From the NCBI GenBank assembly GCA_016764535.1, contig JAESRR010000184.1:1-5058 (forward strand): a stretch of 5,058 nucleotides of DNA, written 5' to 3'. The translations under genes were made by a program, and so were the position numbers. Shown here piece by piece: positions 1 to 5,058 of this stretch (its first letter is position 1; each line of letters starts with the position of its first letter). Under the pieces are notes generated by a model. It saw only the letters and a program-made list of their open reading frames with translations, did no database searches and was not told the DNA's origin. Origin of the DNA: Cohaesibacteraceae bacterium (GTDB lineage: Bacteria > Pseudomonadota > Alphaproteobacteria > Rhizobiales > Cohaesibacteraceae).

Positions 1-948
1 CCAGGTCACGCCGATTATGTAAAGAACATGATCACCGGTGCTGCACAGATGGATGGTGGCATTCTGGTTTGTTCTGCTGCTGATGGCCCGATGCCGCAGA
101 CACGTGAACACATTCTTCTTGCTCGTCAGGTTGGTGTTCCGGCACTTGTTGTTTATCTCAACAAGGTTGATCAGGTTGATGATGAAGAGCTTCTTGAACT
201 TGTCGAGATGGAAATTCGCGAGCTTCTTGATACTTATGAATATCCTGGTGATGACATTCCGGTTATCATGGGTTCTGCTCTTGCTGCTGTTGAAAATCGT
301 GACGTTGAAATTGGTCGTGATTCCATTCGCAAGCTTATGGCAGCTGTTGATGAATACATTCCAACGCCAGAACGCGCTATTGATCAGCCATTCCTGATGC
401 CTATCGAGGATGTGTTCTCGATTTCGGGTCGTGGTACAGTTGTTACAGGCCGTGTTGAACGTGGTGTTGTAAATGTTGGCGACGAAATGGAAATCGTTGG
501 CATCAAGGACACTACAAAAACCACCTGTACCGGTGTTGAAATGTTCCGCAAGCTTCTGGATCGTGGTGAAGCCGGTGATAACATTGGCGCATTGCTGCGT
601 GGTATTGATCGTGAATCAGTTGAACGTGGTCAGGTTCTTTGTAAGCCAGGTTCTGTTCTTCCTCACAGAAAATTCCGTGCAGAGGCCTATATCCTGAACA
701 AGGATGAAGGCGGTCGTCACACACCATTCTTTACCAATTATCGTCCGCAGTTCTACTTCAGAACAACAGACGTAACAGGTGTAGTTTCACTTCCCGAGGG
801 AACTGAGATGGTGATGCCTGGTGATAATGTTGAAATGCATGTTGAACTGATTGTGCCTATCGCCATGGAAGAAAAGCTTCGCTTTGCTATCCGTGAAGGT
901 GGTCGTACCGTTGGTGCCGGCATCGTAGCCGAAATCCTCGACAAATAA
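1..948 (+). CDS. tuf: Elongation factor Tu, 5'-truncated by the window edge
   Basis: EF-Tu is the cytosolic GTPase that carries aminoacyl-tRNA to the ribosomal A site. Reading is open from base 1 ([20 protein letters not shown]), so the Met at base 28 is internal and not the start. The 315 visible residues begin inside the G3 motif (DxPGH, matching E. coli P82). The G4 motif NKVD is at visible residues 54-57 (bases 160-171) and the G5 motif SAL at residues 92-94 (bases 274-282). The second and third beta-barrel domains follow, with [13 protein letters not shown], the tRNA-contact stretch EGGRHTPFF and the ending [15 protein letters not shown]. About 80 N-terminal residues, with the P-loop and switch I, lie upstream. 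The domain I linker is two residues longer than in E. coli. Ala-to-Gly after MDG (E. coli position 101) is a mild variant. The stop is TAA, followed by a hairpin. Many alphaproteobacteria have a second tuf copy; this one sits next to S10 genes, as in a str-S10 cluster. Identification is certain. Confidence 0.99.
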   Translation, partial: PGHADYVKNMITGAAQMDGGILVCSAADGPMPQTREHILLARQVGVPALVVYLNKVDQVDDEELLELVEMEIRELLDTYEYPGDDIPVIMGSALAAVENRDVEIGRDSIRKLMAAVDEYIPTPERAIDQPFLMPIEDVFSISGRGTVVTGRVERGVVNVGDEMEIVGIKDTTKTTCTGVEMFRKLLDRGEAGDNIGALLRGIDRESVERGQVLCKPGSVLPHRKFRAEAYILNKDEGGRHTPFFTNYRPQFYFRTTDVTGVVSLPEGTEMVMPGDNVEMHVELIVPIAMEEKLRFAIREGGRTVGAGIVAEILDK

Positions 949-957
949 TCGAGATTA

Positions 958-994
958 AAGTGTGTCTCACTTGTGAGACACACTTGATCTTTTT
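958..994 (+). terminator. Hairpin plus short T-run between tuf and rpsJ (intrinsic terminator or attenuator)
   Basis: A perfect 12-bp inverted repeat pairs bases 958-969 (AAGTGTGTCTCA) with 974-985 (TGAGACACACTT) around a CTTG tetraloop at 970-973. Five of the 12 pairs are G-C. The sequence after the stem is GATCTTTTT, so the five-T run starts four bases late, which predicts weaker release than a canonical terminator. The stem begins nine bases after the tuf stop, about where the leading edge of a terminating ribosome would lie, so it could fold while tuf is still being translated. The T-run directly abuts the rpsJ ribosome-binding site. I infer a partial terminator or an mRNA processing or 3'-end stabilising structure; the sequence alone cannot separate these. 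Confidence 0.75.
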
Positions 995-1000
995 GAAGGA
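995..1000 (+). promoter_or_regulatory. Shine-Dalgarno of rpsJ
   Basis: GAAGGA lies seven bases before the rpsJ ATG and immediately after the T-run of the upstream hairpin. It also sits in the 12-base loop of a possible weak 6-bp stem pairing TGATCT (985-990) with AGATCA (1003-1008). It fixes the ATG at 1008 as the start, which agrees with the family's N terminus. Confidence 0.85.
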
Positions 1001-1007
1001 ATAGATC

Positions 1008-1316
1008 ATGAACGGTCAGAATATACGAATTCGTCTAAAAGCGTTTGACCATCGCGTTCTTGATACCTCTACTCGTGAAATCGTTTCTACAGCGAAACGG
1101 ACAGGGGCGCAGGTTCGTGGCCCGGTTCCGCTTCCAACGCGGATCGAGAAATTTACTGTAAACCGTTCACCTCACGTCAATAAGAAAAGTCGTGAACAGT
1201 TTGAAATAAGAACTCATAAACGGTTGCTTGACATCATCGATCCGACACCACAGACGGTCGATGCTCTGATGAAGCTGGATCTGGCGGCGGGTGTTGACGT
1301 CGAAATCAAGCTCTAA
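1008..1316 (+). CDS. rpsJ: 30S ribosomal protein S10
   Basis: S10 is a small protein of the 30S head that binds the 3' domain of 16S rRNA; in other bacteria it also acts as NusE, a partner of NusB in antitermination complexes. The product is 102 residues, the usual length. It starts [19 protein letters not shown], contains the signature loop [20 protein letters not shown] (about residues 38-57) and ends with [20 protein letters not shown] and EIKL, a typical rhizobial ending. A GAAGGA Shine-Dalgarno and the conserved N terminus support the ATG start. It is the first gene of the S10 cluster, separated from tuf by 59 bases that hold the hairpin, and 23 bases before rplC. No promoter is recognisable in the spacer. 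Transcription therefore comes either by read-through from the str-type cluster or from a promoter hidden inside tuf. Confidence 0.99.
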   Translation: MNGQNIRIRLKAFDHRVLDTSTREIVSTAKRTGAQVRGPVPLPTRIEKFTVNRSPHVNKKSREQFEIRTHKRLLDIIDPTPQTVDALMKLDLAAGVDVEIKL

Positions 1317-1339
1317 GTGAGCAAGAAAGGCATATTGCC

Positions 1340-2059
1340 ATGCGTTCAGGTGTGATCGCGCAGAAGGTGGGTATGACCCGGGTATATACCGAGGGCGGCG
1401 AGCAGATACCAGTAACGGTATTACGGCTCGAGAACTGTCAGGTTGTATCCCACCGGACGGAAGATAAAAACGGCTACACTGCCATTCAGTTGGGTGTAGG
1501 TGTTGCTAAAGTAAAGAATACTCCCAAGGCGATGCGGGGTCACTTTGCAGTGGCCAAGGTTGAGCCGAAGCGGAAAGTGGCAGAATTTCGTGTTACTGCT
1601 GATAATTTGATCGATATTGGTGCAGAAATCACTGCCGATCATTTTGTTAACGGACAATACGTTGATGTTGTCGGAACCTCGATCGGTAAAGGTTTTGCCG
1701 GTGCTATGAAACGCCATAATTTTGGTGGTCTTCGTGCGTCTCATGGTGTGTCAGTTTCACATCGTAGTCACGGTTCGACTGGTCAATGTCAGGATCCTGG
1801 CAAGGTATTCAAGGGCAAGAAGATGGCTGGACATATGGGTGCTACCCGTGTGACTACCCAGAATCTGAAAGTTGTTAAGACTGATGTTGCGCGTGGACTT
1901 ATCCTTGTTAAGGGTGCTGTTCCAGGTTCAAAGGGCGGTTGGATACTTGTTTCGGATGCGATAAAAAAATCTCTTCCCGATGATGTTCCAATGCCTGGTT
2001 CTTTCCGTAAAAATGGCAGTTCCGAGACTTCGGTTGCCAGCGGTAAGGGAGCTGAATAA
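1340..2059 (+). CDS. rplC: 50S ribosomal protein L3
   Basis: L3 is an early 50S assembly protein whose long loop reaches close to the peptidyl-transferase centre. The 239-residue product starts [20 protein letters not shown]. Its core motifs are [20 protein letters not shown] (residues 111-130) and [20 protein letters not shown] (135-154), followed by [13 protein letters not shown]. Gln149 matches the glutamine (E. coli Gln150) that the methyltransferase PrmB modifies in enterobacteria; modification here is inferred. After [11 protein letters not shown] the protein runs about 30 residues beyond the E. coli end, with a polar tail rich in Ser, Gly and Lys, as is usual in rhizobial L3. The start is supported by AAAGG (1326-1330) nine bases upstream and by family length. 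Codons 208-210 are ATA AAA AAA, giving an A7 run at 1963-1969. The TAA stop overlaps the rplD ATG by one base. Confidence 0.98.
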   Translation: MRSGVIAQKVGMTRVYTEGGEQIPVTVLRLENCQVVSHRTEDKNGYTAIQLGVGVAKVKNTPKAMRGHFAVAKVEPKRKVAEFRVTADNLIDIGAEITADHFVNGQYVDVVGTSIGKGFAGAMKRHNFGGLRASHGVSVSHRSHGSTGQCQDPGKVFKGKKMAGHMGATRVTTQNLKVVKTDVARGLILVKGAVPGSKGGWILVSDAIKKSLPDDVPMPGSFRKNGSSETSVASGKGAE

Positions 2060-2679
2060 TGAAACTTGATGTAACAACGCTGGACGGCAAAAAGGCCGGT
2101 ACAGTGGAATTATCTGACGAAGTGTTCGGTCTCGAGCCACGCGCAGATATTCTTCAACGCATGGTTCGTTATCAGCTTTTGAAACGGATGTCTGGCACGC
2201 GCAATGTGCGTAACAGAAGCGAAGTTCGTGCGACCGGCAAAAAGATGTATCGTCAAAAAGGCACCGGTGGTGCACGGCATGGCGATAAAAAAGTCACCCT
2301 GTTTCGTGGTGGCGGCAAGTCTTTTGGCCCTAACGTTCGGTCCCATGCTGTTAAGTTGCCCAAGAAAGTTCGAGCGCTTGCTCTACGTCATGCTTTATCA
2401 AGCAAGGTCAAAGACAGCAATCTGATTGTTATTGAGGGCGCGACTGCTGCAGAAGCAAAAACCAAGGCATTGAAAAGTCAGATCGGTAATCTTGGCTGGG
2501 ACAATGTGTTGATTATTGACGGCGCGGAGCTGGATACAAATTTTGCTCTTGCATCCCGCAATATCATTGGTTTGGATGTACTTCCAATTCAGGGCATTAA
2601 TGTCTATGACATTCTTCGTCGTGAAAAACTTGTGCTTACCAAAGCAGCGGTAGAGAAACTGGAGGAGCGGTTCAAATGA
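2059..2679 (+). CDS. rplD: 50S ribosomal protein L4
   Basis: L4 binds 23S rRNA domain I and sends a long loop to the constriction of the peptide exit tunnel. The 206-residue product has the tunnel-loop motif [15 protein letters not shown] at residues 61-75. Lys67 matches E. coli Lys63, where substitution gives erythromycin resistance. [20 protein letters not shown] follows, then the motif [15 protein letters not shown]. The C terminus [20 protein letters not shown] plus LEERFK is typical of Hyphomicrobiales. In E. coli, L4 also represses its own operon through a structured leader ahead of rpsJ; no such long leader fits here, because only 59 bases separate tuf and rpsJ. The ATG overlaps the rplC stop (TAATG). 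Its Shine-Dalgarno AAGGGAG (2045-2051) is inside rplC, which suggests translational coupling. It overlaps rplW by four bases. Confidence 0.98.
   Translation: MKLDVTTLDGKKAGTVELSDEVFGLEPRADILQRMVRYQLLKRMSGTRNVRNRSEVRATGKKMYRQKGTGGARHGDKKVTLFRGGGKSFGPNVRSHAVKLPKKVRALALRHALSSKVKDSNLIVIEGATAAEAKTKALKSQIGNLGWDNVLIIDGAELDTNFALASRNIIGLDVLPIQGINVYDILRREKLVLTKAAVEKLEERFK
2661..2667 (+). promoter_or_regulatory. Shine-Dalgarno of rplW, inside rplD
   Basis: GGAGGAG is the strongest match to the anti-Shine-Dalgarno in the window. It lies eight bases before the rplW ATG and falls within the codons for the conserved L4 ending LEERF. It decides the rplW start at 2676 and supports the four-base ATGA overlap as genuine. 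Confidence 0.85.
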
Positions 2680-2969
2680 CCAACCTCAAGTATTATGACA
2701 TCGTTCGTAATCCGGTGATTACTGAAAAAGCGACGATTGCTTCCGAGCAAAACAAGGTTGTTTTTGATGTATCTCGCGATGCGACGAAGCCAGACATTAA
2801 AAAGGCTGTTGAAAGCCTCTTTTCTGTGAAGGTAAAAAGTGTTAACACCCTGGTTCGCAAGGGCAAGGTAAAACGCTTCCGCGGTATTATGGGCAAACAA
2901 TCAGACGTCAAAAAAGCAATCATTACCCTTGAAGACGGGTTTTCGATTGATGTGACGACTGGTCTTTGA
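2676..2969 (+). CDS. rplW: 50S ribosomal protein L23
   Basis: L23 sits at the rim of the peptide exit tunnel and is the docking site for trigger factor and signal recognition particle. The product is 97 residues, the normal length, beginning [20 protein letters not shown]. Glu17 in the PVITEK segment matches E. coli Glu18, the key trigger-factor contact. The motif [20 protein letters not shown] (residues 36-55) and [14 protein letters not shown] (57-70) are diagnostic. The start is fixed by GGAGGAG eight bases upstream and by the ATGA overlap with rplD. The stop is TGA, with two further in-frame stops just after it (TAG at 2976-2978, TAA at 2991-2993), so read-through would not extend the protein far. 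It is 23 bases before rplB. Confidence 0.98.
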   Translation: MTNLKYYDIVRNPVITEKATIASEQNKVVFDVSRDATKPDIKKAVESLFSVKVKSVNTLVRKGKVKRFRGIMGKQSDVKKAIITLEDGFSIDVTTGL

Positions 2970-2992
2970 GAACGGTAGAGTAGGCTTAAGTA
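2970..2992 (+). promoter_or_regulatory. rplW-rplB spacer with a poor Shine-Dalgarno
   Basis: The 23 bases before the rplB ATG hold no clear AGGAGG-like run. The best candidate is AGAGTAGG (2977-2984), eight bases from the start, with only partial complementarity to the 16S rRNA tail. Every other junction in the window has a recognisable purine-rich site. The start codon is embedded in TAATG, whose TAA is in the rplW frame but behind two earlier stops. Initiation of rplB may rely more on ribosomes arriving from rplW or on lack of structure; that is inference. Confidence 0.5.
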
Positions 2993-3832
2993 ATGGCACT
3001 TAAACACTTTAATCCGACTACACCTGGTCAACGCCAGCTTGTAATCGTCGACCGTTCCGGGCTTTATAAGGGGAAACCTGTAAAGAAGCTCACTGAAGGC
3101 TTGTCCAAGTCCGGTGGTCGAAATAATCGGGGTCGTATTACGGCCCGTCGTCGTGGTGGTGGGCATAAGCGCACATACCGCATCATTGATTTCAGGCGGA
3201 ACAAGCAGGATGTTCCTGCGACGGTCGAGCGTATTGAATACGATCCAAACCGTACTGCCTATATCGCTTTGATTACCTATCAGGATGGCGAGCAAGCATA
3301 TATTCTGGCACCACAACGGTTGCAGGCTGGAGATACAGTAGTATCCTCGAACTCTGCCGATGTGAAACCAGGCAATGCAATGCCGCTCGCCAATATGCCT
3401 GTGGGAACAATCATTCATAACGTTGAGATGAAACCAGGCAAAGGCGGACAGATTGCCCGTTCAGCTGGTTCCTATGCTCAACTTGTTGGACGAGATCAGG
3501 CTTACGCGATTGTAAGGTTGAAATCCGGCGAACAGCGTTTGATCCTGGCCACATGTATGGCCAGTGTTGGTGCGGTTTCCAATCCGGATAACTCCAATAT
3601 CAAGCTTGGCAAAGCCGGGCGTTCGCGCTGGATGGGTAGAAGACCTTCGGTTCGTGGCGTAGCCATGAACCCGGTTGATCATCCACATGGTGGTGGTGAG
3701 GGCCGGACTTCCGGTGGTCGTCATCCTGTTACACCTTGGGGCAAGCCTACCAAAGGTAAGCGCACTCGTTCCAACAAGGCTACAGACAAGTTCATTCTGC
3801 GTAGCCGTCATGCACGCAAGAAGGGCAGATAA
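2993..3832 (+). CDS. rplB: 50S ribosomal protein L2
   Basis: L2 is one of the most conserved ribosomal proteins. It binds 23S rRNA near the peptidyl-transferase centre, supports subunit association and is needed for activity. The product has 279 residues (E. coli 273). It shows [13 protein letters not shown] (38-50), [20 protein letters not shown] (52-71), [17 protein letters not shown] (78-94), the RNA-binding core [20 protein letters not shown] (142-161), and near the C terminus [20 protein letters not shown] (223-242). His230 corresponds to E. coli His229, the residue studied for a role in peptide-bond formation. [20 protein letters not shown] follows, and the end is basic. The start is chosen by homology ([14 protein letters not shown]), because the Shine-Dalgarno is weak. 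It lies 23 bases after rplW and eight before rpsS. Confidence 0.99.
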   Translation: MALKHFNPTTPGQRQLVIVDRSGLYKGKPVKKLTEGLSKSGGRNNRGRITARRRGGGHKRTYRIIDFRRNKQDVPATVERIEYDPNRTAYIALITYQDGEQAYILAPQRLQAGDTVVSSNSADVKPGNAMPLANMPVGTIIHNVEMKPGKGGQIARSAGSYAQLVGRDQAYAIVRLKSGEQRLILATCMASVGAVSNPDNSNIKLGKAGRSRWMGRRPSVRGVAMNPVDHPHGGGEGRTSGGRHPVTPWGKPTKGKRTRSNKATDKFILRSRHARKKGR

Positions 3833-3840
3833 GGGTAACT

Positions 3841-4119
3841 ATGGCACGTTCTATTTGGAAAGGTCCGTTTGTAGACGGTTACCTCCTGAAGAAGGCCGAG
3901 AAGTCCCGTGCTTCTGGTCGTAATGAGGTTATTAAGATCTGGAGCAGACGCTCCACGATTATCCCTCAGTTCGTCGGGCTCACTTTTGGTGTCTACAATG
4001 GTCGCAAGCATATCCCGGTGAATATATCCGAGGATATGGTTGGTCATAAATTCGGCGAATTTTCTCCAACGCGGACCTATTATGGTCATGCTGCGGATAA
4101 GAAGGCGAGAAGGAAGTAA
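3841..4119 (+). CDS. rpsS: 30S ribosomal protein S19
   Basis: S19 binds 16S rRNA in the 30S head, next to S13 and near the A-site finger of the 50S subunit. The product is exactly 92 residues, the standard length. It begins [20 protein letters not shown] and carries the family signature around [20 protein letters not shown] (31-50), then [20 protein letters not shown] (51-70) and [20 protein letters not shown] (71-90). Nothing is missing. The Shine-Dalgarno AAGGG (3831-3835) overlaps the rplB stop codon and sits five bases before the ATG, so rplB and rpsS translation are probably linked. Two bases separate it from rplV. Confidence 0.99.
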   Translation: MARSIWKGPFVDGYLLKKAEKSRASGRNEVIKIWSRRSTIIPQFVGLTFGVYNGRKHIPVNISEDMVGHKFGEFSPTRTYYGHAADKKARRK

Positions 4120-4121
4120 CA

Positions 4122-4502
4122 ATGGGAAAGGCAAAGCGTGAGCGCGTGCTAGAGGACAATGAGGCGAAAGCCGTTGCCCGTATGCTACGTGTCTCCCCCC
4201 AGAAGCTTAATCTCGTTGCAGCTTCTATTCGTGGTCTTAAAGTTGGTAAGGCGATTTCAGAACTTCAGTTTTCTCGTAAGAGAATTTCTGGAGATGTTAA
4301 AAAAGCACTGGAATCGGCTATTGCCAACGCCGAGAATAATCACGATCTGGATGTTGATTCACTTGTTGTAGCCGAGGCTTTTGTCGGCAAGGCAATGGTG
4401 ATGAAACGCTGGAAACCGCGTGCTCGTGGTCGTGTGGGTAAAATTCTTAAACCGTTTTCTAATCTCACGATTATTGTTCGTGAAGTCGAGGAGTCTGCCT
4501 GA
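4122..4502 (+). CDS. rplV: 50S ribosomal protein L22
   Basis: L22 lines the peptide exit tunnel with a long beta-hairpin and contacts all 23S rRNA domains. The product is 126 residues, longer than E. coli (110), mainly through an N-terminal extension; [20 protein letters not shown] is the rhizobial form. Core motifs are [20 protein letters not shown] (22-41), [19 protein letters not shown] (63-81) and the hairpin [20 protein letters not shown] (92-111). Met94-Lys95-Arg96 match the E. coli tripeptide whose loss gives erythromycin resistance, and it is intact here. The Shine-Dalgarno AAGGA (4110-4114) is within the last codons of rpsS, seven bases before the ATG. The TGA stop shares its A with the rpsC ATG. 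A C6 run (4195-4200) within the SPQK codons is a normal coding run. Confidence 0.98.
   Translation: MGKAKRERVLEDNEAKAVARMLRVSPQKLNLVAASIRGLKVGKAISELQFSRKRISGDVKKALESAIANAENNHDLDVDSLVVAEAFVGKAMVMKRWKPRARGRVGKILKPFSNLTIIVREVEESA
4488..4493 (+). promoter_or_regulatory. Shine-Dalgarno of rpsC, inside rplV
   Basis: GAGGAG lies eight bases before the ATG at 4502 and within the codons for the last residues of L22 (VEES). With the TGATG overlap it settles the rpsC start and implies that ribosomes ending rplV can restart on rpsC. Confidence 0.85.
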
Positions 4503-5058
4503 TGGGACAAAAGATTAACCCAATCAGCTTGCGTCTCGGTATCAACAAGACGTGGGATTCGCGTTGGTTCGCGAACAAGGATCAGTTTGGCAATATGCTA
4601 AATGAAGATCTGCGTATTCGTGAAATGTTGTTTAAGACTTTGAAGCAGGCAGCTGTTTCAAAGATTATCATCGAACGCCCGCATAAAAACTGCCGTATTA
4701 CAATCCATTCGGCTCGTCCGGGGATTGTAATTGGTAAAAAGGGTGCGGATATCGAAAAATTGCGAGCAAAGGTGCGCAAATTTACGGATAGCGAAGTTCA
4801 CATTAACATTGTTGAAGTGCGCAAACCCGAGATCGATGCGAAACTGGTTGCCCAGTCTATTGCTCAGCAACTTGAACGTCGCGTTGCTTTTCGTCGTGCC
4901 ATGAAACGTGCTGTTCAATCAGCAATGCGTCTTGGTGCCGGCGGTATTCGGATTAACTGTGGTGGACGTCTTGGCGGTGCCGAGATTGCGCGTACTGAAT
5001 GGTATCATGAGGGTCGCGTCCCTCTTCATACACTTCGTGCAGATGTCGATTACGGTAC
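4502..5058 (+). CDS. rpsC: 30S ribosomal protein S3, 3'-truncated by the window edge
   Basis: S3 forms the mRNA entry channel of the 30S subunit with S4 and S5. Reading is open from the ATG to the window end: 185 complete codons plus two bases, of an expected 230-240. It starts [20 protein letters not shown]. The KH domain has [18 protein letters not shown] (71-88) with the GxxG loop GKKG at 78-81. The C-terminal domain begins with [20 protein letters not shown] (114-133); Arg131, Arg132 and Lys135 fall at the same numbers as the E. coli residues needed for ribosomal mRNA helicase activity. [20 protein letters not shown] (154-173) and [12 protein letters not shown] follow. His169 replaces the arginine usual in WYREGR, and Ser9 replaces the glycine usual in NPxGxRLG. 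Roughly 50 residues lie beyond the window. By analogy with other bacteria, rplP, rpmC and rpsQ should follow. Confidence 0.99.
   Translation, partial: MGQKINPISLRLGINKTWDSRWFANKDQFGNMLNEDLRIREMLFKTLKQAAVSKIIIERPHKNCRITIHSARPGIVIGKKGADIEKLRAKVRKFTDSEVHINIVEVRKPEIDAKLVAQSIAQQLERRVAFRRAMKRAVQSAMRLGAGGIRINCGGRLGGAEIARTEWYHEGRVPLHTLRADVDYG

Noticed and set aside
38..397. A second plus-strand open frame overlapping tuf with a Leu/Phe-rich, membrane-like product
   Set aside because: It is the frame-shifted reading of CTT/GTT-rich EF-Tu codons, which yields hydrophobic residues automatically. There is no independent start signal.
655..800. Patch of tuf richer in GTA, ACA, TCA and AGA codons than the GTT/CGT-rich rest, possibly gene conversion with a second tuf copy
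   Set aside because: About 145 bases is too short for a codon-use argument, AGA also occurs in the other genes here, and no second tuf copy is available for comparison.
830..860. TTGAAA followed by GCCTAT near the end of tuf as a possible rpsJ promoter
   Set aside because: The spacing is 19 bases and the -10 match is poor. The codons encode conserved EF-Tu sequence, so nothing beyond chance supports it.
1227..1256. CTTGACA resembling a -35 promoter box inside rpsJ
   Set aside because: The bases 17 further on (CAGACG) do not resemble a -10 box, and the motif encodes the conserved LLDI segment of S10.
2693..3418. A 241-codon open frame on the minus strand opposite rplW and rplB
   Set aside because: It lies opposite two certain ribosomal-protein genes, its product resembles no family I know, and long antisense frames are common opposite codon-biased genes. 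Other minus-strand frames in the window were dismissed for the same reason.
3545..3564. A 7-bp inverted repeat CTGGCCA / TGGCCAG with a six-base loop inside rplB
   Set aside because: It falls in codons for the conserved LATCMAS segment of L2, has no T-run after it, and a stem of this size is expected by chance in 5 kb.
3109..3720. Repeated 11-mer TCCGGTGGTCG at 3110-3120 and 3710-3720 in rplB
   Set aside because: Both copies encode the S-G-G-R segments expected in L2 (SGGRNN and SGGRHP), so protein constraint explains them.

Overview
The window is a stretch of a bacterial chromosome that carries only translation genes, all on the + strand: the 3' part of tuf (EF-Tu), then rpsJ-rplC-rplD-rplW-rplB-rpsS-rplV and the first three quarters of rpsC. 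This is the classic S10 ribosomal-protein order, directly downstream of the last gene of a str-type (rpsL-rpsG-fusA-tuf) cluster. Both ends are cut inside genes. The proteins read as alphaproteobacterial and most like Hyphomicrobiales (Rhizobiales). Examples are the S10 start [19 protein letters not shown], the L3 stretch [20 protein letters not shown], the L22 start [20 protein letters not shown] and the EF-Tu stretch CKPGSVLPH. Five 60-base lines that I counted average about 48% G+C, low for that order, so a moderately AT-shifted member is likely. The genus cannot be named from this window.

Layout. Positions 1-948 hold EF-Tu from its G3 motif to the stop. Positions 949-1007 are the only spacer with clear structure: a perfect 12-bp hairpin with a CTTG loop, then T-rich sequence, then the rpsJ Shine-Dalgarno. 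Positions 1008-5058 are eight tightly packed ribosomal-protein genes. Their junctions are +23 bp (rpsJ/rplC), a 1-nt overlap TAATG (rplC/rplD), a 4-nt overlap ATGA (rplD/rplW), +23 bp (rplW/rplB), +8 bp (rplB/rpsS), +2 bp (rpsS/rplV) and a 1-nt overlap TGATG (rplV/rpsC). No spacer exceeds 60 bp, there is no minus-strand gene, and there is no RNA gene, mobile element or CRISPR array.

How the genes work together. EF-Tu delivers aminoacyl-tRNA to the ribosome. S10, S19 and S3 build the head of the 30S subunit. L2, L3, L4, L22 and L23 build the peptidyl-transferase surroundings and the exit tunnel of the 50S subunit. Overlapping stops and starts, with Shine-Dalgarno sequences inside the preceding genes, suggest one polycistronic mRNA with translational coupling. 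The main regulatory question is the tuf/rpsJ hairpin, which could be an end point for tuf mRNA, a partial terminator or a processing site. I found no sign of an undescribed system; this is core housekeeping DNA with a few small points worth checking.
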